From JBCDCE01 sp039182515 (GTDB lineage Bacteria; Pseudomonadota; Alphaproteobacteria; Rhodobacterales; Rhodobacteraceae), in the NCBI GenBank assembly GCA_039182515.1, contig JBCDCE010000008.1, positions 13,248 to 77,247 on the forward strand: a stretch of DNA of 64,000 nt, in the 5' to 3' direction. A program made the position numbers and the translations under genes. The stretch's first letter is position 1. The number at the start of each line of letters is the position of its first letter. This document shows, piece after piece, positions 61,161 to 64,000 of this stretch. The notes under the pieces were generated by a model that ran no database searches, had not been told where the DNA came from, and saw only the letters and a list, made by a program, of their open reading frames with translations.

Positions 61161-61712
61161 ATGTTTGATTTAAAACAAGGCCTTTTCAGCATAGCCATTT
61201 TAGCCAGCGCTGTTTTCAGCGCACCTGCTGCTTTGGCGCAAGCAATGAATTCAGATGACATCATTCGCCAGGTTGTGCCAAGTCAAGCGGGACCAACGGT
61301 TACCAATCTGAAGTCCAACAACGCGCTTGTGATCCCACCGGATCAACCCATTCCCGCAGTTTTTGATTACCCAAAGGCTTTCGTGGCGGTGTCCTTTTAT
61401 GATGACTCCCACCTCTTGACCGCTGATGGCATGCTGACATTGCGGTCTATGGCAGAGGCTTTGCTTGACCCCCGGCTTTCGGCGGAAACGTTTCAAGTTG
61501 GTGGATATGTGGTCGAGACCAATGATCCTGTTGGAGCGGCGCGTTTGTCCTCAAAACGTGCGCAGACTGTGGTTGAGCACCTCACAACCTTCTATTCCAT
61601 TGCGCCTGAGCGCGTGACGCCCGTTGGCTACGGCGTGCCTTCGGCCTCTAACCCAATCAGTGGGGGCGTGGGCAACACGCATATCCAATTAACCAACCTT
61701 TTGTTCAACTGA
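61161..61712 (+). CDS. exported OmpA-like protein, degenerate
   Basis: 183 residues. Signal peptide ending AALAQ. The C-terminal 115 residues follow the OmpA-like fold (VAVSFYDDSHLLTADGMLTL; LSAETFQVGGYVVETNDP; RLSSKRAQTVVEHLTTFYSI; VTPVGYGVP), but the usual residues contacting diaminopimelate (DxxG.......R) are only partly kept. It may have lost peptidoglycan binding. It starts the plus-strand operon with a caspase-family gene, mirroring the OmpA/caspase pairing of the minus strand. Confidence 0.8.
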   Translation: MFDLKQGLFSIAILASAVFSAPAALAQAMNSDDIIRQVVPSQAGPTVTNLKSNNALVIPPDQPIPAVFDYPKAFVAVSFYDDSHLLTADGMLTLRSMAEALLDPRLSAETFQVGGYVVETNDPVGAARLSSKRAQTVVEHLTTFYSIAPERVTPVGYGVPSASNPISGGVGNTHIQLTNLLFN

Positions 61713-61736
61713 GCTTTGATTTTTAAGGAGAGATCC

Positions 61737-63251
61737 ATGTCTATTTCGAGAATAATATCGGTTTCAGTTGCGATTTTTGTGACTGTGATGTCGGCCAGTG
61801 CGGCCTTGGCGGAAAAAAGGGCAGCACTTGTTATAGGTAACAACAGCTATGTGCATGCCCAAGATCTCAAAAACCCAATAAACGACGCGGAAGCGTTAGC
61901 CGCGAAGCTTGAGACCCTCGGCTTTGAGGTCACCAAAGGGATTGATCTCGACTATGACAGCCTTCGGGATACAGTTCGCAGTTTTGCTCGCGTAGCGGCG
62001 CGCGCAGATATCACGCTCGTTTACTACGCTGGCCACGGGATTTCTGTAGACGGCAAAAACTACATGGTGCCCGTCGATGCGTCGTTGAGCGATGAGATCG
62101 ATTGGCAATTTGAGGTTTATGAAGTGGCTGAGCTTTTGGAACTGGTGGATCGTTCACCCGGGCCAAGCCTCATCTTTTTGGATGCCTGCCGCGATAACCC
62201 TTTGGCTCAGCAATTGGCCAGCGTGCAAGGCATGGGCAGCCGCTCCCTCAGCACGCGCGGTTTGAGCCGCATTCCCACTGAGGAATTGGGCGTTACCGGG
62301 TCTGTGATCGCTTATGCGACCGAGCCAGGCCAGGTCGCCGCGGATGGTCAGGAAAACAATTCTCCTTTCGCCACCGCCCTTTTGCGCCATATCGATACGC
62401 CGAATACGGATTTCGCATCGATCACCTCTTTGATCACGCGCGATGTTCTGAAGCTTACAAATGGCGTGCAGCAGCCGCGCTTCGATGTGTCTTTGACGGG
62501 GCCACTGATGCTCAACGAAGTCGAAGAGATGACGCCCATCGATGTGGTGAACAAACCCGTAGAGGACACCAGCGATACCGTCACACCTCAGATCGACCCC
62601 ACGGCAATGTTGCAGGTTCAGCAAGCCATGTTCGAAGCGGCGACTGCTAGCGGCGATATCAATGACTACAAAACCCTCCTGACAGCATTTCCAACTGGTC
62701 CTTTTGCGCCACTTGCGCAAAACGCCATAAAACGATTGGAAGCGGAAGAGGCCAAAAAGGAAGCAGAGCTGGCCTTAGCGCTTGATACTCAAAATGGTAC
62801 AACCACGCGCATCATTGCGGCGCCTTTGAGTTTGCAGGTTACACCTGCTTTAGCACTGATGCCGTCTTCTGCGGCAACCTTGACGCAGCTTGCCTTGTCG
62901 GACCGCCAGGTGCGGGAAGTGCAACTGCGTGTGAACCTCGCGGGTCACCCCGCAGGCGGCGTTGATGGGGACTATGGACCGAGCACACGCCGGGGTGTCA
63001 CCTCTTGGCAAGCTGCAAATGGGCTTGGTGCCACGGGTTATCTCAACTCTGGGCAACACCAGCTCTTGATTGCACAAACTGAGGTCGCTTTCGCCCAGCA
63101 TATAGACGGCAACCCAAGCGCGCTTGAAAAGCCTAAGCGGGTGTCTTCAGGATCCTCGTCTGCCAAAAAGACGAAGAAAAATAACAGCAATGTTGGTGCC
63201 TTTGCTGCGGGCGTGGCCGCGGGTGTGGGGCTTGGGAAGCTCTTTGACTAG
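61737..63251 (+). CDS. caspase-family (C14) peptidase with peptidoglycan-binding domain
   Basis: 504 residues from ATG 61737, preceded by AAGGAG. Signal peptide ending ALAEK. Caspase domain: ALVIGNNSYVHAQDLKNPINDA, dyad H100 in VYYAGHGIS and C151 in FLDACRDNPL. A low-complexity acidic and helical region (residues 300-350) leads to a PG_binding_1-like repeat at about 390-450 (VREVQLRVNLAGHPAGGVDG, STRRGVTSWQAANGLGATG). A basic Ser/Lys-rich stretch and a Gly-rich end follow. This layout is familiar in Rhodobacteraceae. It probably sits at the cell wall. The last gene starts inside its stop codon. Confidence 0.88.
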   Translation: MSISRIISVSVAIFVTVMSASAALAEKRAALVIGNNSYVHAQDLKNPINDAEALAAKLETLGFEVTKGIDLDYDSLRDTVRSFARVAARADITLVYYAGHGISVDGKNYMVPVDASLSDEIDWQFEVYEVAELLELVDRSPGPSLIFLDACRDNPLAQQLASVQGMGSRSLSTRGLSRIPTEELGVTGSVIAYATEPGQVAADGQENNSPFATALLRHIDTPNTDFASITSLITRDVLKLTNGVQQPRFDVSLTGPLMLNEVEEMTPIDVVNKPVEDTSDTVTPQIDPTAMLQVQQAMFEAATASGDINDYKTLLTAFPTGPFAPLAQNAIKRLEAEEAKKEAELALALDTQNGTTTRIIAAPLSLQVTPALALMPSSAATLTQLALSDRQVREVQLRVNLAGHPAGGVDGDYGPSTRRGVTSWQAANGLGATGYLNSGQHQLLIAQTEVAFAQHIDGNPSALEKPKRVSSGSSSAKKTKKNNSNVGAFAAGVAAGVGLGKLFD

Positions 63252-63586
63252 TGGGCGTCCCTCGAAAGATACGGTCTCAACAGCTGGCTCTTACTCTGGG
63301 GGCAGCTGTTTTTTGGGGAGTGCCTTCGGCGGGCGTGGCGTCTGATTGCCCTCGGCTTGGCCTGCCTCAGCCCAAAGAGGAGCGCTTTTGCAAAGAATTC
63401 CGAGATCTTCTCTATGCGCCTTACAACCCAAATACCAAGCGCGCCGTGCCGGGTCGCCAGCCCAACAAAGATATTCGTCCTTTGTTAAAATCGAACCCGC
63501 TGTGGGGGGAAGTCTACCGCAGCGACCCGAAGCGTACTTTGCAACTGCTTGCGCGTATCAAAAAGGCTGGGGGAGACCCGCAGTAG
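63251..63586 (+). CDS. small exported protein
   Basis: 111 residues from GTG 63251, which overlaps the last base of the caspase stop. A signal peptide (QQLALTLGAAVFWGVPSAGVAS) is followed by a short basic domain with two cysteines (DCPRLG and RFCKEF) that may form a disulfide bond. No family recognised. Given coupling with the caspase gene it may be an inhibitor, a substrate or an accessory factor, which cannot be judged from the sequence. Confidence 0.65.
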   Translation: MGVPRKIRSQQLALTLGAAVFWGVPSAGVASDCPRLGLPQPKEERFCKEFRDLLYAPYNPNTKRAVPGRQPNKDIRPLLKSNPLWGEVYRSDPKRTLQLLARIKKAGGDPQ

Positions 63587-63764
63587 GCTAGGTGGCAATA
63601 GCGTTGGGGCACTCAAACGTTATACTGGTTCTAGGCTTCTTGCCTTTTTCAATTGGGTTTTTGAGGACCGTCAGAAAGGCAGTCGAGTTTGTCTGCTTCG
63701 TTTCTGAACAGCAACTTCTGGGTTGACCATTCATCTGCATTGGCATAGTGGTCAGGGCTCTTGA

Positions 63765-63838
63765 GCGGGTATGGTGAAATGGTATCATAAGAGCCTTCCA
63801 AGCTTAAGGTGCGGGTTCGATTCCCGCTACCCGCTCCA
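63765..63838 (+). tRNA. tRNA-Gly (anticodon TCC)
   Basis: 74 bases including the encoded CCA end. Acceptor arms GCGGGTA (63765-63771) and TACCCGC (63828-63834) pair perfectly, T is the discriminator, and CCA follows. The anticodon loop CTTCCAA reads TCC, decoding GGA. The T arm GCGGGTTCGATTCCCGC is standard. Confidence 0.95.
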
Positions 63839-63874
63839 GAAATCTCATAAGTTCTTGAACTTAGCTAGGGCGTG

Positions 63875-64000
63875 TTAACACTTAATCATGTCTACGATGA
63901 GGGCGAAGTTCAGGAAAGCTCTGTACATGACATCGAGCTTTTCGAACCTTGAGAAGATGCGGCGGTAGCCTTTGAGCCTTTGAAAGAGGCGCTCCACCTC
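63875..64000 (-). mobile_element. IS5-family transposase, C-terminal part (cut by window edge)
   Basis: The minus strand encodes EVERLFQRLKGYRRIFSRFE and on to AFLNFALIVDMIKC before TAA at 63875-63877. The E-x6-K pattern in VERLFQRLK is the last part of the DDE catalytic set of IS5-like transposases. CTAG followed by GGGCGTGTTAAC at 63866-63878 may be the target site and the start of the terminal inverted repeat. The rest of the element is outside the window. Confidence 0.85.

Noticed and set aside
63633..63650. Short AGGC/GCCT hairpin with T run after the last caspase-operon gene
   Set aside because: A four-base stem is too weak to claim as a terminator.
63588..63788. 66-residue minus-strand frame before the tRNA
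   Set aside because: No ribosome site, no recognisable family, and it runs into the tRNA gene.

Overview
The window looks like a chromosome segment from a marine alphaproteobacterium of the Roseobacter/Rhodobacteraceae type. Reasons: GC-rich, tightly coupled operons with ATGA stop/start overlaps, a TRAP dicarboxylate transporter, a tamA-tamB pair, xylose genes, and a clade-typical CTCCGGCGGGAGTATTT intergenic sequence at about 2141-2157 (recognised from memory). No taxon marker such as rRNA is present, so this assignment is an inference.

Layout. 1-2123: end of a xylose operon (xylB tail, xylA, a hydroxypyruvate-isomerase-like gene). 2182-14211 (minus): a six-gene, fully coupled nonribosomal peptide operon. 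A HupE/UreJ-like membrane protein is followed by a stand-alone adenylating ligase, a carrier protein, NRPS C-A-T (with a PP-loop ATPase domain inserted in the A domain), NRPS C-A-T-TE, and an acyl-CoA-dehydrogenase-like flavoprotein. Ligase, carrier and dehydrogenase match the prolyl-to-pyrrolyl starter logic. 14394-22129: a methyltransferase, a class III cyclase/ATPase regulator coupled to an FAD oxidoreductase-decarboxylase fusion, and a Crp/Fnr regulator.

22838-38694 (plus): a divergent type III secretion system. The export core is complete (sctR,S,T,U,V), with the ATPase complex (sctK,L,N,O,Q), inner rings (sctD,J) and an inner-rod-like sctI. It departs from known systems in several ways. 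SctC has only periplasmic N-domains. SctU lacks the NPTH autocleavage motif. No ordinary needle, ruler, gatekeeper or translocator gene is visible. In the middle lies a 735-residue collagen-like protein without a Sec signal. Its last 71 residues faintly resemble a needle subunit. I consider this the most interesting system in the window: a possible type III apparatus that exports, or is built around, a collagen-like surface fibre.

38699-46367 (minus): two SnoaL/NTF2-like proteins and tamB-tamA, with tamB carrying a frameshift near its 5' end. 46741-51596 (plus): a TRAP operon (two dctP paralogues, a GST, dctQ, dctM) behind two TTTGGGATCCCAAA palindromes. 51784-55392: a four-gene locus of unknown secreted and membrane proteins. 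55519-63586: two divergent gene sets around a 31-bp palindrome, encoding three caspase-family (C14) proteins together with OmpA-like partners. The window closes with tRNA-Gly(TCC) and the 3' end of an IS5-family transposase cut by the window edge.
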